In this document: one piece after another, positions 16,451-24,676 of the stretch
Layout of the letters: every line of letters begins with the position of its first letter
Position numbering within the stretch: position 1 is the stretch's first letter
Virus record (IMG/VR): IMGVR_UViG_3300035703_000224
Location: 1-37,084 of that record
Reading direction: 5' to 3' (one strand)
Origin: a virus
Length of the DNA: 37,084 bases
Notes under the pieces: model-generated
Databases searched by the model: none
What the model was told of the DNA's origin: nothing
The model's input: only the letters and a program-made list of their open reading frames with translations
Program-made: the position numbers and the translations under genes

Positions 16451-19400
16451 TTAACCAAAAACTACAAAGTAAATAACATCAGTATCTTGAAGTTCTTGAG
16501 ATCCTTTGGTGTCAAAAGTTAGAATGGCGAATTCTCCATTTCCTGGACCAGCAGAAGCATCTACTGTACAAATGTGATCTCGATCATTCTCTCCTGTCCC
16601 TGCGTTTGCTATTACCACAAAGTTCTGATTTGCCCAAGTAGATTCACCAGTCTCTGGAGAATATACATCAGTATCTTGAGCATTGTTTTGTAGTTTGTTT
16701 TCTAGAACAAATAAATATCTTCCAGTGCTTGTTTTGGTTACTGTCACCTGAACATTTCCCCCATATTCTACTGTTGGAGTACTTGTTGTTCCATCTATCA
16801 TTTTACCCCAAGCTCTTGCTCCGAAAATTGGAGCAGTATCAGTTTGTCCCCCATTCAATCTAGTTGAAGTAACTGCACCTCTTCTAATTTTTGAAGTAGT
16901 TACTGCTTCTGATCCATCAGTCCCATCCAACTTGTCAGTTGTAACTGATCCATTTGCTAATGTATGAGTATGGCTACTTGCAGTAACTTCATTAGTTGAA
17001 GTTGATGTAATGCTGCTGGGATTGCCAAGGTTAAATGTTTTATCTAAGGTATTATCAAATGTTCCTCCTGTTAATCCATTTCCAGCAGAAACTGAATATT
17101 CAAGTTCTCCACTAATGCTATTTGCAGAAATAGTACCTGATGTAGTTATATCACCTTCTACAGTCAAATCACCTTTAACTGTCAAATCATTAGTAGTTAC
17201 ATCTGCAGTTGAGGCATCAAGAATTTTGTTAACTGTCAGATAATTAACTGTAAGTTCATCTATAAAATTATCCTCTTCTCCAGGACCACTAACAGTAATT
17301 TCTTCTCCTGTAGTAGCATCAAATTTCTTTCTGCCAATGAAGAATTCACCATTGCTGTTCATTCCAGTATAAACAACCAATCCACCATGAGAAGGTAAAG
17401 ATTGAGAAATAAGAATCTCATCATTGGATAGAACTCTATCTTGATTGGTTGGCATACCAGTTGAATAGTTGCCAGGACCAAATCCAGTATATTCAAAGGT
17501 ATGTCCAGAAGCTCTTAAAATAGAGTTTCTTCTAAGTTCTACTGGGAATACTTTAATTCTTCTGACTAATGAGTTATTTGGATGTGAAGTTGCTACTGTT
17601 CCCAGAACACCTCTTATTGCTGTAATTGTAGTACCAGAAACTCTAGTAACTAAAAGAATTTCATCTTCAATTTGTACAAAATCTCCTTTATTGAAACCTG
17701 AAGGAGAAATCATATCTATTTGTGTTTCCGATTCATTGACTGCTTCATTGCAATATGCAGTCAATCCATCAGTTAATGCAAATTGTCTAGTAGAAACATT
17801 CTCCAATGCAGAATTAGTATCTCTTACTTGAGATGTTAATCCTGATGGATATACACTTAATGCTCCAGATGCATCACCATCAACAGTAAATGAAGTAACA
17901 GATGAAACACTTTGTACTACAAATGTTCCTACAACACCATCAAAAATTACACCATTTCCTGGTAAGTATGGATGATATTGACTCTGAGAAGAATTTGTTG
18001 TTATTGTAGTAGTATTTGATCCTGCATTATAAACTGCACTTTGAATAGATTGTTTAGGAATAGAAGCAACTGCAACTGCAGAAGATGAAGTCTCAGCAGA
18101 ACCAGATGAATTTGTATATGTAATAGTATTCTTTGTTACTGATGTGATTGGGAATATTCCATTATTTCCCTCATATCTTGATCCAAGAATTTGTACACAT
18201 CCCAAATCAGATGGATCCAATGATAAAACTGAGCAAGTTGTTGCATTAACTGATCCAGGTATTCCTCTAAGAATCAAAGAATCTGCTATTTCATATCCAC
18301 TTCCAGGATTCATGACAGTTACTGCAGTAACTGTTCCCCCAGAAACTACTACCTTTGCTGTGGCATTTTCACCACTACCACCACACAATGGAATATCATA
18401 ATAAGTTCCATTGTTATATCCAGAACCTGCAGAAACAATACTTAAAGTTCTAGCACCATTCAATCCATGATTAACTTTAGTAGTGACAGTACATTGAGTT
18501 GATGCTTTAGTGATTGAAAGAACAGTTTTTCCACCATTAAAATCTTTCAAGTACTGAATTGCAGTTTCCTTGGTTACACTATTATATTGACTGTTAATAT
18601 CTACTTTACCTATTAAAGATCTAGATGCTGCTGTTATAGTTGCTTCTGGATCTGAGGTAATATTATCATAGTCTACCTTAGGATAAATGTTATCAAGACT
18701 TTGAGATAACTTATAAGATATATTATCAAATGGGGACGCTGATGGAACATTTTTAAATGCATTGGGAATAATATGATAAATTCCATCAGAAGATCCTTCT
18801 TTATACCTTTGAACTACTTTCACCTTATAGATTTGATGGTCATTAGATACCTCTTCGCAAGTAAAGAATGGCAATTCACTTCTATTTGAAGATAGAATTG
18901 TATAAGGAGAGAATCTATATGTTGTAGATGAACAGTTTCTTACATCTAACCAAGAAGCTGTAGATGTAGTTACTGTTGTTATTCCCCCTGGATTTCTGCC
19001 TAATTGATATGTAAATTGGATATCACTAACAACAGAAGCAACCTCAAATTTTCCATTAAATCCAGTTCCTGTTCCCAATCCAATTGGTGAGGGTTCTGCA
19101 TCACTACTTAAATTGTAAATATTGACCTTATTTCCTACTTCCAATCCATGAGGTTTAGATGTAACTACATTTGCTACTCCACCACTATACCAAGCATCAA
19201 CAACAATTCCTGGGTTTCTAACAATGCCAATTCTATTGTCATCTAATGGATTAAGTTCAGAATTATTATCTGTTCCAAAAGTTGAATCTAATTCTGATGA
19301 AGATCTCTGTAAAATAAATCCTGAGGTTGGTTCAGATGCATTTGGTGATTCCTTAGGAATTACATATCTATATCTGTATATTTTATCTTCTAAACTTCTA

Positions 19401-21646
19401 GCATCTATCTTTCTCTTAATATAGGAAATTGGATCATCTCCATTTTCCATATTATCAATGAAAGGTTCATCTTCCTCAATACCAATATACCATCTACCAA
19501 CACTAGAATCCCATTGAATAGGATTCCCTACATTACCTGGAGTAGAATCAATTACTGAACTGACCAGTTGAAGATTTCCTGAAGGAGTAATTCCTACTGT
19601 AGTTGTAATTGCTATTACATTTCCAGTTCCTACATCCTTTAAACTTCCACAAAGTTTAACTGAATTAGATGTAGGAATTGACTCAACATAGTAAACTTTA
19701 TCATGCTCTAACCCATCTGGAAGAATTGCATTTCTTGCTGTTACTCTTACTGCTTGTCCAACACTTAATGCACTGACATTTGCAGTTGCAGTAATGGTGT
19801 TAGATGAAATGCTTGAGATTGTATACTTAGTTTCATAATTTGGACTTATTGTTGCTTGTCTTTCAGTATTAGCATCCAAATAATACAACTTATCTGCATC
19901 TTTTGCACCTATAAAATAGGTTTTAATTTTTGGATTTGGAGGAGTAAATTGATCATCATAATTTTTCAGGTAAATTCTAGTATTGCTATTAGATGATGCT
20001 TCATCTTTTGTCAATTCAGCATCTATTACAAATGTGTTGATATTGAAATCATTTTCAACTATTTCTTTTGGTGGGATAATATGAGTTATGAAACCATGAT
20101 TATCTTTGGAAAGATTGAAATCTTTAAAACCCTTAGAATACAGTGAAATAGAACCAAAGTTTGAGTTGGAGTTGGTGATTGACTGATCTCCACCAGAATC
20201 TGCCACAAACTGCTTGGCATATCCAATAGCAAAAATTGAAACGCACTGAATAAATGCGTTATTAGATGCTTTTATGTGGAAACTTTCCCACTCTGGTCTA
20301 TAGATTGATTTGGAATCTTGATGAAGTGAATATAAATTGCCCCATTGAGATTGATTTTTATATGTTCCTGTAGTTTCATCATATCTTACAAATGCTCTAT
20401 CGTCTTTTTGGAGGGAAATTCCAGTGAACTGAGCAGTAACCATACTTCTGAATCCAGTAGCTTTGGATCCATCAGCGTGCATACCATTCATACCATAGAC
20501 TGATTTCAAGCTACAGTTAAAGATGTATGGTGAACTTGAGTTAACAGTATCAGAAAGAACTCTTACAGTAGAATCAGTGACTGCTGGAACTGCTGTAGAA
20601 GTTGGAGGATTTGGAAGTAAGTATGTAAATGAAGTTGTGCTTATAACTTGAAATACTATAAAGGATCCATTATATTCTGCTTCTGCTGTAAGTGAATCTG
20701 ATCCAACTCCAGATACTTGTATGGGGGCAAATGGAGTTAAACCATGATCTTCCTCTGTAGTTACAGTAATTGTTCTACTTGCATTTACGCCATCTCCAGA
20801 AATGACACTTTGAACATTAATGACACCTTGACCCAACTCTCCAACAATTTGGTTCTCTTCTGGAGTGGGTTGAAGATTTGTTGTAGTATCAGGAATTTCT
20901 CTTCCTGAAAGGGGTCCAAATGCAAGTACTAATTTATAGTAATATGTTTCTAAGTCAGTAAATGGACACTCTACATTTTCCTTAGTATAAAGATTTGTAT
21001 CATCTGCATATTCAAATGCAGTTAATTTATGGTGAGAATATGATGGGGATACTCTGTTTGTAGAATATGTATTAAAAACTGTTCCTAGAGGATCACCATC
21101 AAAAATTGTAAATCCATAGATGTATGAACCTCCAGTTACTTTAAAAATAGCAGTTGATGGGAAATTATCATTAGCAGGATCTGGAATATATCTTGGTCTA
21201 ATTTTTGTTTTTCTTAAATCAGTTGCAACTAAGGAAACACCTCTAGGAACTATTACACCACCATCTACACTATTATAAAGGTATAAAACATTATCAGAAT
21301 TGTCAATATTAAAATCAGTATTAACAGAAAACTGAACAATTGTTTTTGTTACATTGTTAGCATCTTTAAGCACTGAACCATTGTAATAAAGTCCAGGTCT
21401 ATTATCAATATAATGAGTTCCTGGTGAAATTAAAATGGTAGTTTGATCAAATGTGTCGTTATTTGCCCCAGGAATATATGAAAATCTAGCTGCCTCAAGT
21501 AAAGCTCTTTGAATAGTCTTGAATGGTCTAGTTCTAGAATTACCTCTATTCTCAATAGAATCTGTAGAGTCTAATTCATTGGGATCAACATAAATTGTAT
21601 TACCACTGAGATTTTTTAAGAAATTCTCTAATCTAGCTAAAGGCAT
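16451..21646 (-). CDS. Giant beta-helical baseplate or tail-fibre protein (1731 aa)
   Basis: The largest gene in the window. The N-terminus (NTIYVDPNELDS, then RTRPFKTIQRALLEAARFS, about 16-55) is a pectate-lyase-like beta-helix opening. A second helix block at about 391-505 has DGSKATGFRSMV, IQCVSIFAIGYAKQ and NSNSNFGSISLYSKG, clearly related to the 1272-aa protein. GSGY beta-repeats occur near 1072-1130. Residues about 1457-1540 hold shaft-like DLTVKGDLTVEGD repeats, followed by one HTH motif and a compact C-terminal domain ending VIYFVVFG. An AAGGAT Shine-Dalgarno and a late motif precede it. It is probably a core appendage shared by marine T4-like phages; its T4 equivalent, if any, is not clear. 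Confidence 0.85.
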   Translation of the reverse strand: MPLARLENFLKNLSGNTIYVDPNELDSTDSIENRGNSRTRPFKTIQRALLEAARFSYIPGANNDTFDQTTILISPGTHYIDNRPGLYYNGSVLKDANNVTKTIVQFSVNTDFNIDNSDNVLYLYNSVDGGVIVPRGVSLVATDLRKTKIRPRYIPDPANDNFPSTAIFKVTGGSYIYGFTIFDGDPLGTVFNTYSTNRVSPSYSHHKLTAFEYADDTNLYTKENVECPFTDLETYYYKLVLAFGPLSGREIPDTTTNLQPTPEENQIVGELGQGVINVQSVISGDGVNASRTITVTTEEDHGLTPFAPIQVSGVGSDSLTAEAEYNGSFIVFQVISTTSFTYLLPNPPTSTAVPAVTDSTVRVLSDTVNSSSPYIFNCSLKSVYGMNGMHADGSKATGFRSMVTAQFTGISLQKDDRAFVRYDETTGTYKNQSQWGNLYSLHQDSKSIYRPEWESFHIKASNNAFIQCVSIFAIGYAKQFVADSGGDQSITNSNSNFGSISLYSKGFKDFNLSKDNHGFITHIIPPKEIVENDFNINTFVIDAELTKDEASSNSNTRIYLKNYDDQFTPPNPKIKTYFIGAKDADKLYYLDANTERQATISPNYETKYTISSISSNTITATANVSALSVGQAVRVTARNAILPDGLEHDKVYYVESIPTSNSVKLCGSLKDVGTGNVIAITTTVGITPSGNLQLVSSVIDSTPGNVGNPIQWDSSVGRWYIGIEEDEPFIDNMENGDDPISYIKRKIDARSLEDKIYRYRYVIPKESPNASEPTSGFILQRSSSELDSTFGTDNNSELNPLDDNRIGIVRNPGIVVDAWYSGGVANVVTSKPHGLEVGNKVNIYNLSSDAEPSPIGLGTGTGFNGKFEVASVVSDIQFTYQLGRNPGGITTVTTSTASWLDVRNCSSTTYRFSPYTILSSNRSELPFFTCEEVSNDHQIYKVKVVQRYKEGSSDGIYHIIPNAFKNVPSASPFDNISYKLSQSLDNIYPKVDYDNITSDPEATITAASRSLIGKVDINSQYNSVTKETAIQYLKDFNGGKTVLSITKASTQCTVTTKVNHGLNGARTLSIVSAGSGYNNGTYYDIPLCGGSGENATAKVVVSGGTVTAVTVMNPGSGYEIADSLILRGIPGSVNATTCSVLSLDPSDLGCVQILGSRYEGNNGIFPITSVTKNTITYTNSSGSAETSSSAVAVASIPKQSIQSAVYNAGSNTTTITTNSSQSQYHPYLPGNGVIFDGVVGTFVVQSVSSVTSFTVDGDASGALSVYPSGLTSQVRDTNSALENVSTRQFALTDGLTAYCNEAVNESETQIDMISPSGFNKGDFVQIEDEILLVTRVSGTTITAIRGVLGTVATSHPNNSLVRRIKVFPVELRRNSILRASGHTFEYTGFGPGNYSTGMPTNQDRVLSNDEILISQSLPSHGGLVVYTGMNSNGEFFIGRKKFDATTGEEITVSGPGEEDNFIDELTVNYLTVNKILDASTADVTTNDLTVKGDLTVEGDITTSGTISANSISGELEYSVSAGNGLTGGTFDNTLDKTFNLGNPSSITSTSTNEVTASSHTHTLANGSVTTDKLDGTDGSEAVTTSKIRRGAVTSTRLNGGQTDTAPIFGARAWGKMIDGTTSTPTVEYGGNVQVTVTKTSTGRYLFVLENKLQNNAQDTDVYSPETGESTWANQNFVVIANAGTGENDRDHICTVDASAGPGNGEFAILTFDTKGSQELQDTDVIYFVVFG

Positions 21647-21677
21647 TTCAGATTATCCTTCGTTTATTTTCTTCTGT

Positions 21678-21697
21678 CTTATTTATCAATAAATAAG
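21678..21697. promoter_or_regulatory. Palindromic bidirectional late promoter
   Basis: The 20-base palindrome CTTATTTATCAATAAATAAG presents ATAAATAAG on both strands (minus core 21680-21686, plus core 21689-21695). It lies between the divergent 1731-aa gene (start 21646, 33 bases away) and the plus-strand 247-aa gene (start 21719, 23 bases away). Both cores match the T4 late consensus, so one site may drive both directions. Confidence 0.65.
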
Positions 21698-21718
21698 ATT
21701 ATTAGGATTTTTTGACTG

Positions 21719-22462
21719 ATGGCAATAAGCACAGAAAGAGAAGAATTGCTTAAATTTTATGAGCAAAAAATTAAATTAGATAAACAACAGTTAACACAAG
21801 TAGAAACTATAGAATCTGGATATACTATTGATGCCAAAAATGGGGATATTCCAATTAGAGTATGGGGACCAAGTGAATTAATCTCATACTTTGATGTTCC
21901 AATTGAAAATTTGGATCAAGAAATTGTATCAATTAATGATGAAATAAAAGAATTACAAAACTCAGTATTATCTATTGGAACTACTGCTAATTCAGTTGGT
22001 TGTGGAACAACTGCCTGGTCTCCAGGATTTTCTACAGTTACAGTATTGGAAGATAGAACAAGATACAAAGGATATTCATATACTTCTCCTAATCCATTTG
22101 CAGAAATTAGTGGATCTTTAGATACTGGAAATTCTGGAATAGGAACATATACCTTTATCAATCAAGTTGCAATAGGAACTTATTTTTCTCCTATAGATGT
22201 TTGTTATGCATTTACTTGTACCAGTGGACAATGTGAAGACTATGCTGATCAAATTGTAGATTTAAATACACAAATTGATAATTTACAAACAGAAAGGGAT
22301 GACTTAATAGTTAAAGTTAATGATTTTAAAATAAAGAGGATAGATTTTGAATTGCAAAATTATGCATACACAGCATCTAAGCAAAAACTTAACACCCAAA
22401 TAGGAATTGCAAGTGCTGCTATAGAGTTCTTAAATGATCCAGAAAATGAGCAATGGTTCTAA
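21719..22462 (+). CDS. Coiled-coil virion protein, function unknown
   Basis: 247 aa and the only plus-strand gene in the left 33 kb. Two helical coiled-coil regions (about 5-30 and 175-235, for example DQIVDLNTQIDNLQTERDDLI) flank a beta-rich centre (about 85-165) with several cysteines (VGCGTT, CYAFTCTSGQC). The overall shape, helix-beta-helix with hairpinned ends, suggests a trimeric structural protein. The ATG follows a weak AGGAT Shine-Dalgarno. It is expressed from the bidirectional late motif together with the fibre cluster, which supports a virion or fibre-assembly role. No family was recognised. Confidence 0.75.
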   Translation: MAISTEREELLKFYEQKIKLDKQQLTQVETIESGYTIDAKNGDIPIRVWGPSELISYFDVPIENLDQEIVSINDEIKELQNSVLSIGTTANSVGCGTTAWSPGFSTVTVLEDRTRYKGYSYTSPNPFAEISGSLDTGNSGIGTYTFINQVAIGTYFSPIDVCYAFTCTSGQCEDYADQIVDLNTQIDNLQTERDDLIVKVNDFKIKRIDFELQNYAYTASKQKLNTQIGIASAAIEFLNDPENEQWF

Positions 22463-22531
22463 AAACCCTACAGCAATTTTTTACCTGGAAATTTTTTTGC
22501 CCCTTTTTTGGAATAAAAAGTCAATTTTGAA

Positions 22532-22996
22532 CTAGGACTTCTTATTTTTTCCTCTATAAGTATCAGTAAGAGCATGGCAATTAGGACAAAGAAGACGAAG
22601 ATTTTCTAATCTATTGTCGTGGTGATTACCATTAATATGATCAAGTTCAATTGGAGTTGGTCTACCTCTCCATTCTGTTATTCCACATTCTTCACATTTG
22701 TGATCTTTAATTCCTTCTGAAATAAGTCTATTACGAAGTCTAAAAGATTGAACTACAGTATTTTCTTTAAGATAATCTTCAACAGGTCTTTTTGGTCCTA
22801 ATTTTTTATCCCTACTCCAAGCTTGTCCATGAAAGTGTGATGTATCAATTCCTAACTTAGATATTCTTCTGTGAGTTGTTTGATAATTTCCTCCAGCAGC
22901 AATTATATTAAGTTTTTGTAAAACTTGCCTAATACTGCCAGAAGTTTTTACTGCTTCACGAAGTTGTTCTTCAGTATAAGTGTATCTTTTATTCAT
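22532..22996 (-). CDS. HNH endonuclease, free-standing
   Basis: 154 aa. Residues about 8-60 form the helical DNA-binding module common in phage HNH enzymes (SIRQVLQKLNI, AAGGNY, GIDTSHFHGQ). The nuclease part has zinc pairs C101/C104 and C137/C140 and the HNH core ELDHINGNHHDNRLENL, with H120 as general base and N128 and N132 or H141 in the remaining positions. The complete catalytic motif suggests an active nicking or double-strand enzyme. It sits beside a tRNA gene in a small accessory patch between structural genes, the usual place for a homing endonuclease. No intron or inteln boundary is visible nearby, so it appears free-standing. Upstream is very AT-rich without a clear promoter. Confidence 0.9.
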   Translation of the reverse strand: MNKRYTYTEEQLREAVKTSGSIRQVLQKLNIIAAGGNYQTTHRRISKLGIDTSHFHGQAWSRDKKLGPKRPVEDYLKENTVVQSFRLRNRLISEGIKDHKCEECGITEWRGRPTPIELDHINGNHHDNRLENLRLLCPNCHALTDTYRGKNKKS

Positions 22997-23040
22997 TTAA
23001 ATAGTAAACTTTATATTATATATATTATTTTACCTTTTAA

Positions 23041-23114
23041 TAGGGGTGGTGAGATTCGAACTCACACTGTGCGGTTTTTAAGACCGCTTTCTCTGCCTGT
23101 TGGAATACACCCCC
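23041..23114 (-). tRNA. tRNA-Leu (anticodon UAA), short variable arm
   Basis: A 74-nt cloverleaf can be drawn by eye. The acceptor GGGGGTG pairs with CACCCCT (first pair G-U), with discriminator A. The D arm has TTC/GAA and a loop with GG. The anticodon stem GCGGT/ACCGC is perfect around loop CTTAAAA, giving anticodon TAA. The variable region is only ACAGT. The T arm GTGAG/CTCAC is perfect with loop TTCGAAT. No CCA is encoded. Decoding UUA suits an AT-rich phage. Bacterial tRNA-Leu normally has a long variable arm, which is absent here. Confidence 0.85.
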
Positions 23115-23197
23115 AAAAAAGGACTTACATAATCAAAAGATTAATGCCTTTGCACTTCCTCCACACCTTGTCAGTGTACTATAGGACTACTCTCTTG

Positions 23198-23371
23198 TCA
23201 AGTGCTAGGTGCAAGTTCACCTCTGAGTTCTGCAAGTTTAGCAGTAGCAAGGCACTCTACACAAGTCCAGTAAGTTTCTCCACTAATAGGAAAATTCTCA
23301 TCAGTGAAGTGTGCTGCCATATCTTCCTGAATCCCTTGAAGTTCTGCCAATTGCTCTTTGGTGATTTGCAT
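23198..23371 (-). CDS. Small 57-aa protein with CxxC, unknown
   Basis: Reads MQITKEQLAELQGIQEDM at the start and ends GELAPST. It has an N-terminal amphipathic helix, then TYWTCVEC (C37, C40), then a second helix (LATAKLAELRGEL). The CxxC pair could bind metal only as a dimer or be redox active. It starts 21 bases after the stop of the S74 protein gene and reads leftward towards the tRNA. Codon use includes CTT, GCA and CCT and looks slightly less AT-biased than its neighbours, which may mean recent acquisition. The Shine-Dalgarno is weak. Real coding is likely from sequence texture but not certain. Confidence 0.6.
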   Translation of the reverse strand: MQITKEQLAELQGIQEDMAAHFTDENFPISGETYWTCVECLATAKLAELRGELAPST

Positions 23372-23392
23372 AGTGAGTAGTCTCTTGCTTAC

Positions 23393-24130
23393 CTATCCAG
23401 TATAGCATGATCCAGAGCACTTTTGGCAACCAGTGGACAGTTTGCTGACTGTCTCCTTGAGTTCTTGGATTTGCTTTTGCTGTTCTTGGATTGCTCCTAC
23501 TAGAACAGTCGTTAACTTACCATAATTAATTGACTTTACTTCTTCATCATTAACTACTTTTTGTCCTATAACTTCAGGAATCACCTTTTCAACTTCTTGT
23601 GCAATAAATCCTATCTCAGGTCTTTCTTTCACATATCTAGAAGGAACTAATTCCTCTATCCAGTTAAATGAAATTGATTGAAGTTGAAGAACTTTATCTA
23701 AACAATTTTCTAAAGGTTGAATGTCTTTCTTCAATGAAATATCTGAGGTTTCATCTGGTTCTCTAGAAATTTCTTCACCTCTATATTTCCAAAATCCATT
23801 AAGATTTCCATCTCCAGAATTAAAATCTATTCTAGATGCACTAGATTCTAAATTTGGTTGTGCATCACAGTGTCCTCCTACATCTACACCAAATCCAAAT
23901 AGATTTGCTAACCCAAGTTGATTCCATAATCCAACACCATTGTATAGTCCTATTTCATTATGAACACCAAGTTGATTTGTAATTGCTTCAACCTGATTAA
24001 TGCCAAATATATGAGTTGTAAATGGTCTAGATGGATCTAATGCTGGTTCAAATGTAGCTGCTGATAATGGTGGTAAAACACCTTCTCCTACTTGAATGTT
24101 AGTTGAGTAAATATCAGTAAAGTTTGCCAT
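23393..24130 (-). CDS. S74 chaperone-bearing protein next to the central spike
   Basis: 245 aa. Residues about 35-85 are rich in Gly-Leu repeats (GLYNGVGLWNQLGLANLFGFG), likely a short beta-helix or shaft. The S74 intramolecular chaperone starts at about 129 (SDISLKKDI, IGFIAQEVEKVIPEV), with Ser129 and Lys134 in the dyad positions, followed by a coiled coil. The last ten residues hold three cysteines (GCQKCSGSCYTG), which is unusual for this family. It lies 3 bases after the beta-helical spike gene, within the gp5 hub cluster rather than the fibre cluster. It could be the spike tip or a fibre attached near the hub; this is inference. Confidence 0.82.
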   Translation of the reverse strand: MANFTDIYSTNIQVGEGVLPPLSAATFEPALDPSRPFTTHIFGINQVEAITNQLGVHNEIGLYNGVGLWNQLGLANLFGFGVDVGGHCDAQPNLESSASRIDFNSGDGNLNGFWKYRGEEISREPDETSDISLKKDIQPLENCLDKVLQLQSISFNWIEELVPSRYVKERPEIGFIAQEVEKVIPEVIGQKVVNDEEVKSINYGKLTTVLVGAIQEQQKQIQELKETVSKLSTGCQKCSGSCYTG

Positions 24131-24133
24131 AAA

Positions 24134-24676
24134 TTACCATCCATTAAGAAATTGAGTTACTTTAGTTACTACATCTAATATTCCACTTGGGATTAAACTA
24201 GTCAAAGGTTCTACATTAAAAATTTGACCACCAGATGCAACCAAATAAACATTACCTTCTGACTTCACCACTGCATTTCTTGTTGCAGAAACAACAACAT
24301 TATTACCTTTAATTCCAACATTACCACTAGATTCTATTCTTATATTGCCATTATCATTTCTTATAACAAAATCTCTTTCTGAACTTGTTGATTCAAATTT
24401 AATTTGCTTTGCTTTGATTGTAAGAGTCCCTTCACTTTGAATATTTAAGTCGCCCTTTGAATGAATTTTTAATCCATCAGCAGACTTACTAACTATAGAA
24501 TCACCAATTCTGGATGAATCTACACTTGCAATCTGAAATCCTCCATCCTTAAACAATTTTATATTTGCCCCAGAACCAGATCCCATTTGGATCTGTCTAA
24601 TTCTGTTGGCATCAATATCTTCTCCAATGAATAAGACCCCAGAGTCTTTATCTACAAAAGCAAATCCTTCACTCAT
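24134..24676 (-). CDS. Detached beta-helical central spike (gp5 C-terminal-like)
   Basis: 180 aa made of short repeated beta-strands (LKIHSKGDLNIQSEGTLTIKAK, shown here by its blocks GDLNIQSEG and GTLTIKAK; then NGNIRIESSGNVGIKG and NAVVKSEGNVYLVASGG). This is the pattern of the triple-stranded beta-helix needle at the C-terminus of T4 gp5 and VgrG. It overlaps the end of the gp5-like gene by 8 bases, so in this phage the needle is a separate polypeptide. The C-terminal 30 residues are hydrophobic. It is likely to trimerise under the hub and puncture the outer membrane. A PAAR tip motif is not seen. Confidence 0.75.
   Translation of the reverse strand: MSEGFAFVDKDSGVLFIGEDIDANRIRQIQMGSGSGANIKLFKDGGFQIASVDSSRIGDSIVSKSADGLKIHSKGDLNIQSEGTLTIKAKQIKFESTSSERDFVIRNDNGNIRIESSGNVGIKGNNVVVSATRNAVVKSEGNVYLVASGGQIFNVEPLTSLIPSGILDVVTKVTQFLNGW

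Noticed and set aside
22463-22540. Terminator between the convergent 247-aa and HNH genes
   Set aside because: Only a 5-bp stem (AAGTC/GACTT) with a long loop is found; T-runs are present but pairing is too weak to call.
22532-22996. HNH gene as part of a group I intron or inteln
   Set aside because: Flanking genes are complete and no intron core or spliced exon halves are visible.
23041-23114. Suppressor tRNA reading a stop codon
   Set aside because: The 7-nt anticodon loop places TAA as the anticodon (codon UUA, leucine), not TTA.
22925-23380. Plus-strand 151-aa open frame
   Set aside because: It runs through the tRNA and the opposite 57-aa gene and has no domain; it looks like a shadow.
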